Origin: Marinomonas algarum
GTDB taxonomy: Bacteria > Pseudomonadota > Gammaproteobacteria > Pseudomonadales > Marinomonadaceae
Direction: 5' to 3'
NCBI RefSeq assembly: GCF_020532605.1
Contig: NZ_JAJATW010000010.1
Coordinates: forward strand, 60,178 to 124,177
Length of the DNA stretch: 64,000 nucleotides
Below, piece after piece: positions 38,642 to 48,611 of the stretch. Below the pieces are notes generated by a model, which did no database searches, was not told where the DNA came from, and was given only the letters and a program-made list of their open reading frames with translations. How positions within the stretch are numbered: position 1 is the first letter of the stretch; each line of letters begins with the position of its first letter. The translations under genes and the position numbers were made by a program.

Positions 38642-39325
38642 ATGATGTCAATTTGGGGACTTATTGCAAGCGCAAGCATTGTGGTGCAGCTGGTTATGCT
38701 AATTTTGCTTGCTGCGTCGATTTTTTCATGGATTGTAATTTTTCAACGCATTCGAGTACTAAAAGAAGCCAAAAAAGTCAGCATTGCATTTGAGGAAAAC
38801 TTTTGGTCGGGTGTGGATCTTAGCCAGCTTTATCAAAAGTTAACGCAAGAGGGCCGCAAAGTAACGGGAATGGAGAATATCTTCATTTCTGGGATTAAAG
38901 AATTTACTCGTTTAAGAAAAAGTCATGACGTTGTACCAGAGGCTGTGATGGATGGTGTGCAAAGAGCCATGCGGGTTGCTCTCTACCGTGAAGAAGAGAA
39001 ACTTGATAAGCATCTTCCTTTTCTTGCGACTGTCGGATCAACAAGTCCTTATATTGGTTTGTTTGGAACTGTGTGGGGAATCATGCATTCGTTTATTGGT
39101 TTGGCTGAAGTGCAACAAGCGACTCTTGCAACGGTAGCACCTGGTATTGCAGAGGCATTGATTGCAACGGCGATTGGCTTGGCTGCAGCGATTCCTGCTG
39201 TTATTGCTTACAATCGCTTTTCAACGGCTTCTGAATCGTTAGGATCAAGTTACGAAAACTTTGCCGATGAATTTACCAGTATTCTTCACCGTAAGGTTCA
39301 CGTTCGTGAGGGAGGGGCTGCATAG
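38642..39325 (+). CDS. tolQ: Tol-Pal proton channel subunit TolQ
   Basis: With TolR forms the proton-driven motor in the inner membrane. 227 residues; three membrane helices (about 8-32, 135-157, 168-190), with the cytoplasmic loop between 1 and 2. LFGTVWGIMHSFIGL and IAEALIATAIGLAAAIPAVIAYN are family motifs. ATG 38642 and 38645 are both possible; GAGGTC precedes. The usual ybgC thioesterase gene is missing between ruvB and tolQ; they lie six bases apart. tolR starts in its stop codon. Confidence 0.96.
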   Translation: MMSIWGLIASASIVVQLVMLILLAASIFSWIVIFQRIRVLKEAKKVSIAFEENFWSGVDLSQLYQKLTQEGRKVTGMENIFISGIKEFTRLRKSHDVVPEAVMDGVQRAMRVALYREEEKLDKHLPFLATVGSTSPYIGLFGTVWGIMHSFIGLAEVQQATLATVAPGIAEALIATAIGLAAAIPAVIAYNRFSTASESLGSSYENFADEFTSILHRKVHVREGGAA

Positions 39326-39753
39326 TGGCTCGCCCAAGAAGAAGAAACAAACGTCGCCCTATGGCGGAAATCAATGTCGTACCCTACATTGATGTGATGT
39401 TGGTGCTCTTGGTGATTTTTATGATCACAGCACCGATGATGACCCAAGGAGTTGATGTCGAGCTACCCAGTGCAAATGCCTCACCCATTCAGGACTCTGA
39501 AGGAGATGTTTTAATTGCATCCGTTGACTCACAAGGTCGTTATTATCTTGATATTGGCGGTGAACAGGAGTCTATTGCGTTGAACCAGTTACAAGATAGG
39601 GTCAGAAAAGTGATCAGTCAAAACCCTAAAATGTCCGTTTTAGTGAGGGGCGACAAAAGCGTTCCTTATGGCGATGTGATTGGCCTTATGGTGACGCTTC
39701 AAGCGGCAGGCGTCCCTAATGTGGGATTGGTCACTGAGCCGGATCAACAATGA
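39325..39753 (+). CDS. tolR: Tol-Pal motor subunit TolR
   Basis: 142 residues; one membrane helix (about 18-40) with the proton-path Asp in YIDVMLVLLVIFM, then a periplasmic ExbD-like domain ending in GLMVTLQAAGVPNVGLVTEP. Starts with GTG overlapping the tolQ stop by one base and overlaps tolA by four. Confidence 0.96.
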   Translation: MARPRRRNKRRPMAEINVVPYIDVMLVLLVIFMITAPMMTQGVDVELPSANASPIQDSEGDVLIASVDSQGRYYLDIGGEQESIALNQLQDRVRKVISQNPKMSVLVRGDKSVPYGDVIGLMVTLQAAGVPNVGLVTEPDQQ

Positions 39754-40706
39754 TGAAATGGCTTCGAACAGACAGTTATAGTTTGCCTGTTGTGTTGGCT
39801 GTGGGTTTGCATGTCGGTGTTCTAGGTGTGGGTTTAGTTGCTGTTGATTTTAATGATGCTGATACACCCGTGCCTAAGCGACCGCCTATTGTAAACGCGA
39901 CTGTTGTGGATGTGTCTCAAACTATCATCGGCAAACGTGAAGTAGAAGAAAGGGCTGCGCAACAACGAGCGGCGCAGGTTGCGGTTGAAAAAAAGAAGCG
40001 TGAAGCCGAAAAAGCCAAGCAAAAACGTGAAACAGAACGCAAAGCACTGGAAGAAAAAAAGCGACAGGTTGCTCAAGCTAAGCAAGCGAGAGAGAAGGCT
40101 GAAGCACAGCGGCGTGAAAGTGACCGACAAAAAGCGGCAGCAGAAAAGAAGCAGCGACTGGCGGAACAGGAAAAGCAGCGTTTAGCACAACAGGCTGAAA
40201 AACAGCGTCAAGCAAAAGAAAAGGCCGAGAAAAAGCGTCGAGAAGAGGTTGCCAGACAAGCTGAAGCGGATCGTCTTGCTGAACAAGAGCGTCAGCGTCA
40301 AGAAGAGGCATCGCGGCTAGCGGCAAAAGAAAAAGCAAGAGAGGAAGCCGAAGCGGCTCGTGTCGCGGCGGCAAAAGAAGCGGAAGAGCGTGCTGTGGCG
40401 GAAGCTCAAATGGTTCAGTCTATCAGCAGCTTAATTAATAACCGTGTGACATCCGCTTGGATTCGCCCTCCCAGTGCACGTAACAATATGAAAACGCAAC
40501 TGAGAATTTATTTCTTACCTAATGGGGAAGTGATGAATGTTCAGATAACCAAGGGCAGTGGCGATGCTTTGTTTGATCAAAGAGCAGTCGACGCTGTTTA
40601 TAAAGTGAGAAGGATTGAGGAATTGGCTGATGTTGATTCCTATGTGTTCGAACGAAATTTCCGTCAAGTAGATTTGATATTCAACCCGCAAGATTTGAGA
40701 AATTAA
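39750..40706 (+). CDS. tolA: TolA, envelope-spanning protein
   Basis: 318 residues: N-terminal membrane helix (about 13-33), long Ala/Lys/Glu/Arg helical domain (60-220) that spans the periplasm, and C-terminal domain III (about 220-318) that meets TolB and Pal. The middle is biased to Lys, Arg, Glu, Gln and Ala, as in the family. ATG 39750 overlaps the tolR stop; ATG 39753 is also possible. tolB begins in its stop codon. Confidence 0.95.
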   Translation: MMKWLRTDSYSLPVVLAVGLHVGVLGVGLVAVDFNDADTPVPKRPPIVNATVVDVSQTIIGKREVEERAAQQRAAQVAVEKKKREAEKAKQKRETERKALEEKKRQVAQAKQAREKAEAQRRESDRQKAAAEKKQRLAEQEKQRLAQQAEKQRQAKEKAEKKRREEVARQAEADRLAEQERQRQEEASRLAAKEKAREEAEAARVAAAKEAEERAVAEAQMVQSISSLINNRVTSAWIRPPSARNNMKTQLRIYFLPNGEVMNVQITKGSGDALFDQRAVDAVYKVRRIEELADVDSYVFERNFRQVDLIFNPQDLRN

Positions 40707-42004
40707 TGATGTTAAAACAATGGTTATATGTATTCTTTGCCTGCATGGTCTCAATTGGAACCACAAGAGCACAATTGGTCATTGAAATCACGAGTGGCGC
40801 TGATCAGCTTTTGCCAATTGCTGTTGTTCCTTTTGGTTACAATGGTGTAGACGCGTTACCTGAAGATATTGCGCAGGTCGTTGAAGATGACCTTGCAAGG
40901 AGTGGTTTGTTTCAGCCGGTTCCTCGAGCCAATATGCTGAGTATGCCTTCGAAAGAAGAGGATGTTTTTTACCGAGATTGGCGGTTACTCAAAAGCGACT
41001 ATGTCGTGATCGGTAATATCAATAAGCTTCCAAATGGGCAGTATCGCATTGGCTTTGAACTTCTTAACGTACTGAGCCAAAAGCCTGTGCAAAAACATGC
41101 CTCGATTGACGTTAATGCACGTAACTTTCGTGATGCTGCACACTACATTAGTGACAAGGTTTACGAATTATTGACGGGGTCTAGAGGCGCATTTAGTACA
41201 AGAATCTTGTATGTTACTGCTGAAGGCGATAAAAGGTCACCGCTTTTTAAACTGCAAGTGGCTGATGCCGATGGTCATCGCCCACAGGTCGTTGTTGAGT
41301 CTAAAGAGCCAATTTTGTCGCCTTCTTGGAGTATGGATGGGCGTAACATAGCGTATGTTATGTTTAGAAATCGTCGCCCTAGTATTTTTATCCAAGAGTT
41401 GGCAACAGGTAAACGTCAGCAAGTTGCGCAGTTTAGAGGGTTAAATGGTGCACCAGCGTGGTCACCAGATGGTAAGAAACTTGCGTTAGTCTTATCAAAA
41501 GACAACAATCCAGAAATTTATACCTTGGACATTGCTACGCAAAAATTAGAGAGAATGACAAATCATTACGCCATCGACACGGAACCAAGTTGGGAGCCAG
41601 ACGGTAAAGGAATTGTCTTTACGTCGGATAGAGGAGGCAATCCTCAAATTTATCGACTGGACACACGATCTAAGCGTGTTGAAAGGGTAACTTTTGAAGG
41701 TGAGTTGAATACTCGAGCAAGAATGACACCGGATGGCCGTTACCTTGTGACAGTGCAAAAAAATGATGGCAATTATCACGTTGCGTTGCAAGATATGAAC
41801 ACAGGGCGCGTGCAGACGCTTACTGAGACTTACTTAGACGAATCACCTAGTATTGCACCGAATGGTAGTATGGTGATGTATGCAACAACAGATAGAGGTA
41901 AGGGCATTTTAGCCGTAGTATCCGTTGATGGGCTTGTTAAATATAGGTTACCATCAGCTGAAGGTGATGTACGTGAGCCATCTTGGTCCCCGTATTTCAA
42001 ATAA
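40706..42004 (+). CDS. tolB: TolB periplasmic beta-propeller
   Basis: Periplasmic partner linking TolA and Pal. 432 residues; signal peptide (about 1-23, ending TRA), N-terminal alpha/beta domain (25-160), then a six-bladed propeller with repeats such as [42 protein letters not shown] and REPSWSPYF. Overlaps tolA by one base. Confidence 0.97.
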   Translation: MMLKQWLYVFFACMVSIGTTRAQLVIEITSGADQLLPIAVVPFGYNGVDALPEDIAQVVEDDLARSGLFQPVPRANMLSMPSKEEDVFYRDWRLLKSDYVVIGNINKLPNGQYRIGFELLNVLSQKPVQKHASIDVNARNFRDAAHYISDKVYELLTGSRGAFSTRILYVTAEGDKRSPLFKLQVADADGHRPQVVVESKEPILSPSWSMDGRNIAYVMFRNRRPSIFIQELATGKRQQVAQFRGLNGAPAWSPDGKKLALVLSKDNNPEIYTLDIATQKLERMTNHYAIDTEPSWEPDGKGIVFTSDRGGNPQIYRLDTRSKRVERVTFEGELNTRARMTPDGRYLVTVQKNDGNYHVALQDMNTGRVQTLTETYLDESPSIAPNGSMVMYATTDRGKGILAVVSVDGLVKYRLPSAEGDVREPSWSPYFK

Positions 42005-42022
42005 AGACAGTAGGAGTGAATA

Positions 42023-42598
42023 ATGAGTGTAAATAAATTAGGTAAGTTTGCGGTTATTGGTTTATCAGCCGCTTGGATTGTGGGTTGTAGTACAACGGCG
42101 TCTGACACAGACAGTTCAACGGTTGCAGAAGATGCAGCAGCAATGGAGCAAGCGGAAGCTGATGCCGCAAATGCGGATCAAGCATACGGTGCAGGTGAAG
42201 GTGATGCTGTGACGAGTGTGATTGTTGATGACGTTGCGGCGCAACAAGCAGAAGTAGATCCGCTAGCAGACGTTCAAGTGGTATTTTACTTTGATTTCGA
42301 TAAGTCCATTGTTCGTCCAGAATCTCGTGAAGCACTTGCAAAACACGCTGAGTTTCTAGTCGCTAACCCAGATGCTCGTATTGTTCTTGAAGGTCATGCA
42401 GATGAGCGTGGCACTCGTGAATACAACATGGCATTGGGTGAGCGTCGTGCAAAAGCGATTAGCCGTTATTTGACTATTCAAGGTGTTGCCGCTTCTCAAA
42501 TTGAAACAGTCAGTTTTGGTGAAGAAGTGCCAGTTGCTTTCGGAAGTGACAACAATGCTTGGCAGCTAAATCGTCGTGTTGAAGTACGTTACGAATAA
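42023..42598 (+). CDS. pal: Peptidoglycan-associated lipoprotein
   Basis: Outer-membrane lipoprotein that holds peptidoglycan. 191 residues; lipobox IVGC with Cys22, an acidic Ala-rich linker (25-80), then the OmpA-like domain (about 85-191) with the peptidoglycan-binding EGHADERGTREYN and the closing NRRVEVRYE. AGGAG precedes ATG 42023. cpoB begins within its stop codon. Confidence 0.97.
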   Translation: MSVNKLGKFAVIGLSAAWIVGCSTTASDTDSSTVAEDAAAMEQAEADAANADQAYGAGEGDAVTSVIVDDVAAQQAEVDPLADVQVVFYFDFDKSIVRPESREALAKHAEFLVANPDARIVLEGHADERGTREYNMALGERRAKAISRYLTIQGVAASQIETVSFGEEVPVAFGSDNNAWQLNRRVEVRYE

Positions 42599-43371
42599 TG
42601 GTGGGTAAATCCATTAAGGTTCGCTCCTTTGCAATGGCGCTGTGTTTCACAGCGCCATTCGCTCTGGCTGAGTCGAGCTCAGGCCTTTCTCCTAATGCGG
42701 CGGCAGAGTTATTGTTTCAACTCGAAACATTGCAGCAAGAAGTGCAAAGTCTGCGTGGGCAACTAGAAGAGCAGCAGCATGAAATAAGATTAATGAAGTC
42801 AAGCCAGAGAGATCGCTATATCGATCTTGATAAGCGGATTTCATTGCTCATGACATCGCCTGCACAGTCTTCTTCAACAGAAAAGGTTAATCCGCCTTCT
42901 CCAAAATCTCCCGCTATTACCAAAGAACCAGCCCCCGCCATTAGCAATGCTCTTGCAACATCCCCCCTTGCGCCAGTGGTATTACAACCACCAACGGCTC
43001 AGGCAAAAGCTGCTTACGATCAGGCGTATTCGTTGATTAGACAAAGAAAGTTTGATGAAGCTGAGACATCGCTCAGTCAATTTGTTAAGACATATTCTGA
43101 TAACACGCTGACGGGTAATGGGTACTATTGGCTTGGTGAGGTCAAACTTGTTCAAGGTAAATCGAACGAGGCGTTGGATGCATTTTCAACGGTTATTAAA
43201 CGTTTTCCAGGACACAACAAAGAACCAGATTCTTTGTATAAACTGGGAACTGTTAACGACCAGCTTGGTGAAACAGTAAAAGCAAAATCCTACTTACAGG
43301 ATGTTATTGCACGCTTTCCAGACACAAAAGCTGCTAAATTATCTGCAGGGTATTTAAGTAAGATTAAATAG
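42598..43371 (+). CDS. cpoB: Cell-division coordinator CpoB (YbgF)
   Basis: Periplasmic TolA-binding protein that links septal peptidoglycan synthesis to the Tol system. 257 residues: signal peptide ending FALA, trimerising coiled coil (about 35-85), Pro/Ala-rich linker, and three TPR-type repeats (about 140-255; AYSLIRQRKFDEAE, YWLGEVKLVQGKSNEA, KLGTVNDQLGET). Overlaps pal by one base. Its stop is followed at once by the tRNA promoter. Confidence 0.95.
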   Translation: MVGKSIKVRSFAMALCFTAPFALAESSSGLSPNAAAELLFQLETLQQEVQSLRGQLEEQQHEIRLMKSSQRDRYIDLDKRISLLMTSPAQSSSTEKVNPPSPKSPAITKEPAPAISNALATSPLAPVVLQPPTAQAKAAYDQAYSLIRQRKFDEAETSLSQFVKTYSDNTLTGNGYYWLGEVKLVQGKSNEALDAFSTVIKRFPGHNKEPDSLYKLGTVNDQLGETVKAKSYLQDVIARFPDTKAAKLSAGYLSKIK

Positions 43372-43372
43372 C

Positions 43373-43400
43373 TTGCATTATCCCACGGGCTCTGTATTAT
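43373..43400 (+). promoter_or_regulatory. Promoter of the tRNA-Lys pair
   Basis: -35 TTGCAT (43373-43378), 16-base spacer, -10 TATTAT (43395-43400), 12 bases before the first mature tRNA. Confidence 0.6.
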
Positions 43401-43412
43401 ACGCAACCCGTT

Positions 43413-43488
43413 GGGTCGTTAGCTCAGTTGGTAGAGCAGTTGACTTTTAATCAATTGGTCACTGGTTCGAATCCAGTACGACCCACCA
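43413..43488 (+). tRNA. tRNA-Lys (anticodon TTT), copy 1
   Basis: 76 bases with encoded CCA. All arms pair: acceptor GGGTCGT/ACGACCC, D arm GCTC/GAGC, anticodon arm GTTGA/TCAAT with loop CTTTTAA, T arm ACTGG/CCAGT with TTCGAAT. Confidence 0.98.
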
Positions 43489-43516
43489 ACTTTTTCTATT
43501 CCTTTTTGTCGTTTTT

Positions 43517-43592
43517 GGGTCGTTAGCTCAGTTGGTAGAGCAGTTGACTTTTAATCAATTGGTCACTGGTTCGAATCCAGTACGACCCACCA
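43517..43592 (+). tRNA. tRNA-Lys (anticodon TTT), copy 2
   Basis: Identical to copy 1 over all 76 bases, 28 bases downstream. No terminator separates it from nadA, 42 bases further on. Confidence 0.98.
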
Positions 43593-43634
43593 AAAACACT
43601 CATTCCGCTCCCAGTTTCTTATAGGGGTAATGAT

Positions 43635-44681
43635 ATGTCTGACGTTTCCAGTAAAGCCGCTCTTCGAGATACGGTTCAAAAGTATCTGTCTGAAGCTGAG
43701 AATCAACTTACGTCAACATCCGTTGATAACCAAGCTATCCGAGACGAAATTAAAGCGCTTTTACAACAAAAGAATGCAGTGTTGGTTGCGCATTATTATA
43801 CAGATGATGCCATACAGGAATTAGCCGAAGAGACGGGCGGTGTTATTGCTGACTCTTTAGAGATGGCTCGTTTTGGTGCGAATCACGAAGCCGATACGCT
43901 TGTTGTGGCAGGTGTCAAGTTTATGGGTGAGACCGCTAAGATCCTCAGCCCAGAAAAAACCATCATCATGCCCACACTAGAAGCAACCTGTTCTTTGGAT
44001 ATTGGTTGTCCTATAGACGAGTTCTCTGATTTTTGTGATCAATACCCTGAACGCAAAGTGGTTGTCTATGCGAATACATCTGCTGCAGTAAAGGCACGTG
44101 CAGATTGGGTTGTCACGTCAAGTATCGCTTTGGATGTTGTTGAGCACCTTGTCGATCAAGGCGAAAAGATTATTTGGGCACCGGATCAACATTTGGGCGG
44201 GTATATCCAAAAAGAAACCGGCGCTGACATGATTCTTTGGGATGGTGCTTGCATCGTTCATGAGGAGTTTAAAGCAAAGGGGATTTTGGATTTGAAAAAA
44301 ATCTATCCTGATGCTGCCATTCTTGTTCATCCTGAGTCACCGGAGTCTGTCGTGGAAATTGCCGATGTTGTTGGTTCAACTTCGCAATTATTGAATGCCA
44401 CTAAATCTATGCCTAACAGTACATTTATTGTCGCAACAGATCGTGGCATTTTTTATAAAATGAAGCAGGCCTCGCCATCAAAACGTTTTATTGAAGCGCC
44501 TACAGCGGGTTCTGGTGCAACCTGTCGAAGTTGTGCACATTGCCCTTGGATGGCGCTTAACAGTCTTGAGTTGCTTCGTAATGCGCTTCGTGACACCTCT
44601 GGTGAAGTGTTTGTGCCAGAAGACACGAGAGTCAAAGCATTAGTTCCTTTACAGCGGATGCTAGATTTTCAAGTGACCTAG
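43635..44681 (+). CDS. nadA: Quinolinate synthase A
   Basis: Condenses iminoaspartate with dihydroxyacetone phosphate in de novo NAD synthesis. 348 residues. The three 4Fe-4S cysteines are in [12 protein letters not shown] (near 119), [10 protein letters not shown] (near 208) and the CRSCAHCPW cluster (near 298-304). [19 protein letters not shown] and the [15 protein letters not shown] segment are typical. AGGGG precedes ATG 43635. It appears to share a transcript with the tRNA-Lys pair; a terminator follows. Confidence 0.97.
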   Translation: MSDVSSKAALRDTVQKYLSEAENQLTSTSVDNQAIRDEIKALLQQKNAVLVAHYYTDDAIQELAEETGGVIADSLEMARFGANHEADTLVVAGVKFMGETAKILSPEKTIIMPTLEATCSLDIGCPIDEFSDFCDQYPERKVVVYANTSAAVKARADWVVTSSIALDVVEHLVDQGEKIIWAPDQHLGGYIQKETGADMILWDGACIVHEEFKAKGILDLKKIYPDAAILVHPESPESVVEIADVVGSTSQLLNATKSMPNSTFIVATDRGIFYKMKQASPSKRFIEAPTAGSGATCRSCAHCPWMALNSLELLRNALRDTSGEVFVPEDTRVKALVPLQRMLDFQVT

Positions 44682-44722
44682 TCCTATTTTTAACCAACAA
44701 AATATTTATTTTTGATCGGTTT

Positions 44723-44750
44723 AAAAGCAGCACCCCGGTGCTGCTTTTTT
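44723..44750 (+). terminator. Intrinsic terminator after nadA
   Basis: 11-bp stem (44723-44733 / 44738-44748), 4-base loop, T run. Confidence 0.95.
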
Positions 44751-44949
44751 ATTTTGAAAACACGGGGAGAATCTAAAGAATTACGGATTTTATGTTTTCG
44801 AACAATCAGTTGCCAGACTAAAGTATACAAGACTTTTGTCTAATCGAATTATTTTTTGGTCTGGCATAATATACTTCCCACAACAATTATTTGCTTTTCT
44901 GAAAAGCTGTTTTTTTTATTTGAGTGACGTTTATGTCGCTGGAGAATGT

Positions 44950-46458
44950 ATGAACACCAACCCACGAGATAACCTTCAAGCCGAACAGGCCATGGATGAC
45001 CATACTCATACTGAAAGCTATGAAAAACTTCATAAACCCAGTTCCGAGTTTAACAGTCGTGACGAATACCTTGAGCACGAGTTGCAAATTATGCAACCTA
45101 AAAGGTGGCGTCCTAATTTGCCCTTTAGAGATTACCGCTTTGAGCTAGAAGACACCATCCCAGCTATGGCGGCGACTATTGGTAAAGTAGTCATGGTTGG
45201 TGCGATCGCGGCGACATTTGCAGGCCCTTTAGGTTTAGATCAATCTTTTATACTTGAAAACGTTCGTTATGAACTTCTTATTGTTGCGGTGTTTATCCTA
45301 TTATTTTCAGGGTTTATTTTGCCGACGGCGAACTTGGCGGGCACCCACGGTCCATTGATTCCTTTGATTCCAATCGTGGTGGCAGCCGGCGGTCACCCAA
45401 TGGCGTTTGGTTTGCTGATCGGGGCATTTGGGTTAATTCTTGCCTTTAGTAAAGGGGGCAGTTTGCTTGCGAGCCTCACGAGTAAAGGGGTTTGTGGTGG
45501 CTTATTGCTGTATCTGGGCTTCATCGGCACCATTTCTCAAGTTAAAAAGCTATTTGCTTGGGCTGAAGCGATTGATATGTCTCATATTGCCTTCATTGTT
45601 ATCTTAGCCACGATTGTGCTTTATGCTGTACTTGAGCATTTTAAAAAGCGTTGGTTGGCGGTACCGCTGAGCTGTCTTTTAGGTGGTGGTGTTGCCTTTT
45701 TACTTGGCGCGCCGTTTGAATTCCAAACAGCACCTGGTTTGCCAAATATGAACCCAATGTACTGGTGGGGTGAAGACACCGGCTGGATGCTTGGTTTGCC
45801 AACAGCAGAAAGTTTTGTTGTCGTGTTGCCTTTTGCGATCTTGGCTGTTGCTATGTGGTCTCCTGATTTCCTTGGTCATCAAGTATTCCAGAAAATCAGT
45901 TACCCACAGCGTACTGAAAAAGTTCAAATGAACATCGATGACACCATGTTGTCTGCTGCAACAAGACAGACGTTTGGTTCTCTTTTAGGTGGCTCTAACT
46001 TCGCTTCTTCTTGGGGTACCTACATTGTGCCAGCGGCGATTGCAAAACGTCCTATTCCTGCCGGCGCCATCTTAACCGCTATTTTCTGTATCATTGCAGG
46101 TGTTTGGGGTTACCCAATGGATTTGGCTATTTGGCAGCCTGTATTGTGTGTGGCATTGATTGTAGGTGTGTTTATTCCCCTATTGGAAGCAGGTATGGAA
46201 ATGACTCGTGAGGGTAAAACCACACAGTCTGCAGCGATTGTTGTGTTTGCTTCTACATTGGTTAACCCTGCATTTGGTTGGTCATTAACTATGTTGTTAG
46301 ATAACTTAGGTTTGATCGGTTGTAAAGAAAGAAGCGCGAACTTGAGCAGTATGAGCCGTTGGATTATCCCATTTGTCATGTTCTTTATATTGACTAGTGT
46401 GATGGCGTTGGTTGGCCTGTTACCAGGTATTCCAGCCTTGATGCCTAGCTTTAGATAA
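44950..46458 (+). CDS. DUF3360-type permease
   Basis: 502 residues; a polar, His/Asp/Glu-rich N-terminus (1-75) then about 12 membrane helices. The hydrophobic core has the PTANLAGTHGPLIPLIPIV and GGSNFASSWGTYIVPAAIAK segments, resembling the broken-helix sites of SulP/NCS2-type carriers. The family is DUF3360; the substrate is unknown and I do not assign one. ATG 44950 has GGAG upstream; the frame from 44836 has no SD. A strong terminator follows. Confidence 0.82.
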   Translation: MNTNPRDNLQAEQAMDDHTHTESYEKLHKPSSEFNSRDEYLEHELQIMQPKRWRPNLPFRDYRFELEDTIPAMAATIGKVVMVGAIAATFAGPLGLDQSFILENVRYELLIVAVFILLFSGFILPTANLAGTHGPLIPLIPIVVAAGGHPMAFGLLIGAFGLILAFSKGGSLLASLTSKGVCGGLLLYLGFIGTISQVKKLFAWAEAIDMSHIAFIVILATIVLYAVLEHFKKRWLAVPLSCLLGGGVAFLLGAPFEFQTAPGLPNMNPMYWWGEDTGWMLGLPTAESFVVVLPFAILAVAMWSPDFLGHQVFQKISYPQRTEKVQMNIDDTMLSAATRQTFGSLLGGSNFASSWGTYIVPAAIAKRPIPAGAILTAIFCIIAGVWGYPMDLAIWQPVLCVALIVGVFIPLLEAGMEMTREGKTTQSAAIVVFASTLVNPAFGWSLTMLLDNLGLIGCKERSANLSSMSRWIIPFVMFFILTSVMALVGLLPGIPALMPSFR

Positions 46459-46510
46459 TGGTTTGATCAAGCACTAGAAAACGTTAATAGTGACACTGTT
46501 TTCTATTAAG

Positions 46511-46548
46511 AACAGCCAGTATCCACACAGGGTACTGGCTGTTTTTTT
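46511..46548 (+). terminator. Intrinsic terminator after the DUF3360 gene
   Basis: 11-bp stem AACAGCCAGTA/TACTGGCTGTT (46511-46521 / 46533-46543), 11-base loop, T run. Confidence 0.94.
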
Positions 46549-46595
46549 ATGTTAAGCGTTACTCATATCTCGTGTCTTTAGTGTTGACTATTGTC

Positions 46596-48512
46596 TTATT
46601 CCCATCTCGCATCTTCTTCAGAAAGCACAAAGCGAACATTTTCTCCATGAGAGCAAAGCTGTACAACGGATTCAGGAGCACCTTGCTCGTTAAGGCTGAC
46701 GAGGCTAATACCGGCGCTATTCAATAAACGTTCCCCATGTGATGCATTTTCTGGTTTGTGGGGAATTACTTTCATGCTTCGACGCCGTGTGAACCAGTTT
46801 AAAGGTGATTTAGGAGCGTATAGCCAGCGATTAAGACGATCAAAGGTATCGAGCAAGCGAGCAGGGAACTCATTTCTGATGCCACTGCTGGTTATTTGCC
46901 AGACGTCTGGGCCTCTTTGCGTGCCTCGAAGCTGAATGTCGTACACAAACGAGTAATGAACATCACCCGATAAGATAACGAAATTTTGGGGTGTCTGTTT
47001 GTGTCTAAATAGGTTCATAAGAGCATAAGCTGAGCCTGGGTGTGCCATCCAGTTTTCTGCATCAACCATGAGCGGTTTACCAAACCAGGTGAAGACTTTT
47101 TGAATTGCTTCGATCAGCTTTACCCCAAACATGGGAGCCGGTGATACCAATATAACGGCATCGAGTCCTTTCAATTGATGTTGTAAATCTGTCAGCGCTT
47201 CCCAATCCATTAATCCTGATGGTTTATCGAGTGACTGCTCAGAACGCCAGCGATGGGTGCGAGTATCTAGAACAACTAAGGGTGGGACTGTATGCCATGT
47301 ATAGTGCCAATTCGAGAAACGAAACAAGGATTCGATAAGATCGACGTGGGATTGTTTGCCAGGCTTATCGAGTGCTTTTTGTATGTGTTCTAATAAGTTG
47401 GGTGGAAAATTTTCGGGGGCGTTTCCCCAACCTTGGCAAAGGAGATAGCCTAATAAAGCATTACCAATGATTCTTGAGGAAAACGCATTTTCATAGGCCG
47501 CTTGCTCCCAAGAGGCGGTTAAGTTCCAGTCGTCTGTCACATCATGATCATCAAAAATCATGGCAACGGGAAGGTGAGCCATCGCTCGACGCACTTTGGG
47601 TAAGCCCGCAGAAAAGTGTTTTAAAATAGAGGTTTGCTCGTTGAATTTGACTGTTTGCTCTTCCGTTAAGTTTTCTGGAGTAGACCAATCAATCTTAGAA
47701 AATACCTTGTTCCAGCCCTCCGGGGACCATACCAGTGCATACATTGCTAAGACTTCTGCGACGGATATTAAGTGGTTTTGCGCCGTGTCTGTGGTGAATA
47801 TAGGCTTACGTACACCGCCAAAAAATTGTTCCACTACATTTTGATTATGATCGTTTTTGGGTAGCAGTGAATCCCTAGCAAAATAATAGGGGGAGGACAC
47901 GTGTAAGGCCTCTGTATCCTCTGCTTCAATGCAGGGAAGAATTTCATTTTCGGTTTTTAAATGGCCAATTAATTGATGGATAACCCAGAGCATGGGGGCT
48001 GCGACATCATCAGCGTATATTTGATCTCCACTCATCATTAATAGACTGGGCCATGTTTCAGGTGTCGACTCTGCAAGAAGCTGATCAACGCGCAATAGTC
48101 CGTCATTACTTTTATGGTGAGGTTTTCGGCAGGAGCCATGCAGTATTTGGGCGACTTTTGGCTGTAATATGAAGAAAGGGTAGTCATGGCCATCATAAAC
48201 AAGATCGTCTGCCCAGTGAGTCCAGTTTAAGCCATTGAATTGCAAATCATAATAAACAGGGGATTGGAAAGGCAGCGGAGAATCTAAGGGTATGTCTAAC
48301 AAATGAATATAAAAGTGTTCGCCAGCGGTTATTTCTGTGTGGTAATCCGATAACTGTGACGTACTAAAAGAATGGTTGAGGGCGGTATCTGTGCTGTTAT
48401 TCCTTGCGCTGAACAAAGACAACGATACTTTCACCGGTTCAGTTGTCATCCACCAAAACGTCAACCTAGTTTGTGACATTCTTCTCAAGATTGGGCCAGC
48501 TAAAACCTGCAT
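46596..48512 (-). CDS. PhoD-like metallophosphoesterase
   Basis: 638 residues. The metal-binding motifs of the PhoD fold are in order: MSGDQIYADD (near 164), IFDDHDVTDDW (near 317) and LSGDVHYSF (near 510). An N-terminal beta-rich region (1-120) resembles the family's Ig-like domain. There is no signal peptide or Tat motif, so it is probably cytoplasmic, unlike secreted PhoD. Phosphodiesterase or phosphatase activity is likely; the substrate is unknown. AGAGGA precedes ATG 48512. Confidence 0.85.
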   Translation of the reverse strand: MQVLAGPILRRMSQTRLTFWWMTTEPVKVSLSLFSARNNSTDTALNHSFSTSQLSDYHTEITAGEHFYIHLLDIPLDSPLPFQSPVYYDLQFNGLNWTHWADDLVYDGHDYPFFILQPKVAQILHGSCRKPHHKSNDGLLRVDQLLAESTPETWPSLLMMSGDQIYADDVAAPMLWVIHQLIGHLKTENEILPCIEAEDTEALHVSSPYYFARDSLLPKNDHNQNVVEQFFGGVRKPIFTTDTAQNHLISVAEVLAMYALVWSPEGWNKVFSKIDWSTPENLTEEQTVKFNEQTSILKHFSAGLPKVRRAMAHLPVAMIFDDHDVTDDWNLTASWEQAAYENAFSSRIIGNALLGYLLCQGWGNAPENFPPNLLEHIQKALDKPGKQSHVDLIESLFRFSNWHYTWHTVPPLVVLDTRTHRWRSEQSLDKPSGLMDWEALTDLQHQLKGLDAVILVSPAPMFGVKLIEAIQKVFTWFGKPLMVDAENWMAHPGSAYALMNLFRHKQTPQNFVILSGDVHYSFVYDIQLRGTQRGPDVWQITSSGIRNEFPARLLDTFDRLNRWLYAPKSPLNWFTRRRSMKVIPHKPENASHGERLLNSAGISLVSLNEQGAPESVVQLCSHGENVRFVLSEEDARWE

Positions 48513-48611
48513 GTTTTTCCTCTGATGGTCACTTTTATCGTTTTATCAATCGTCTACCTCTATTTATACTAACGAAAGTGAAACTTGGCTCAAAGTCAGC
48601 TTAGAGACAAC

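Noticed and set aside
39834..40374. Open frames opposite tolA
   Set aside because: They result from the biased Lys/Ala/Glu codon pattern of the tolA helical domain.
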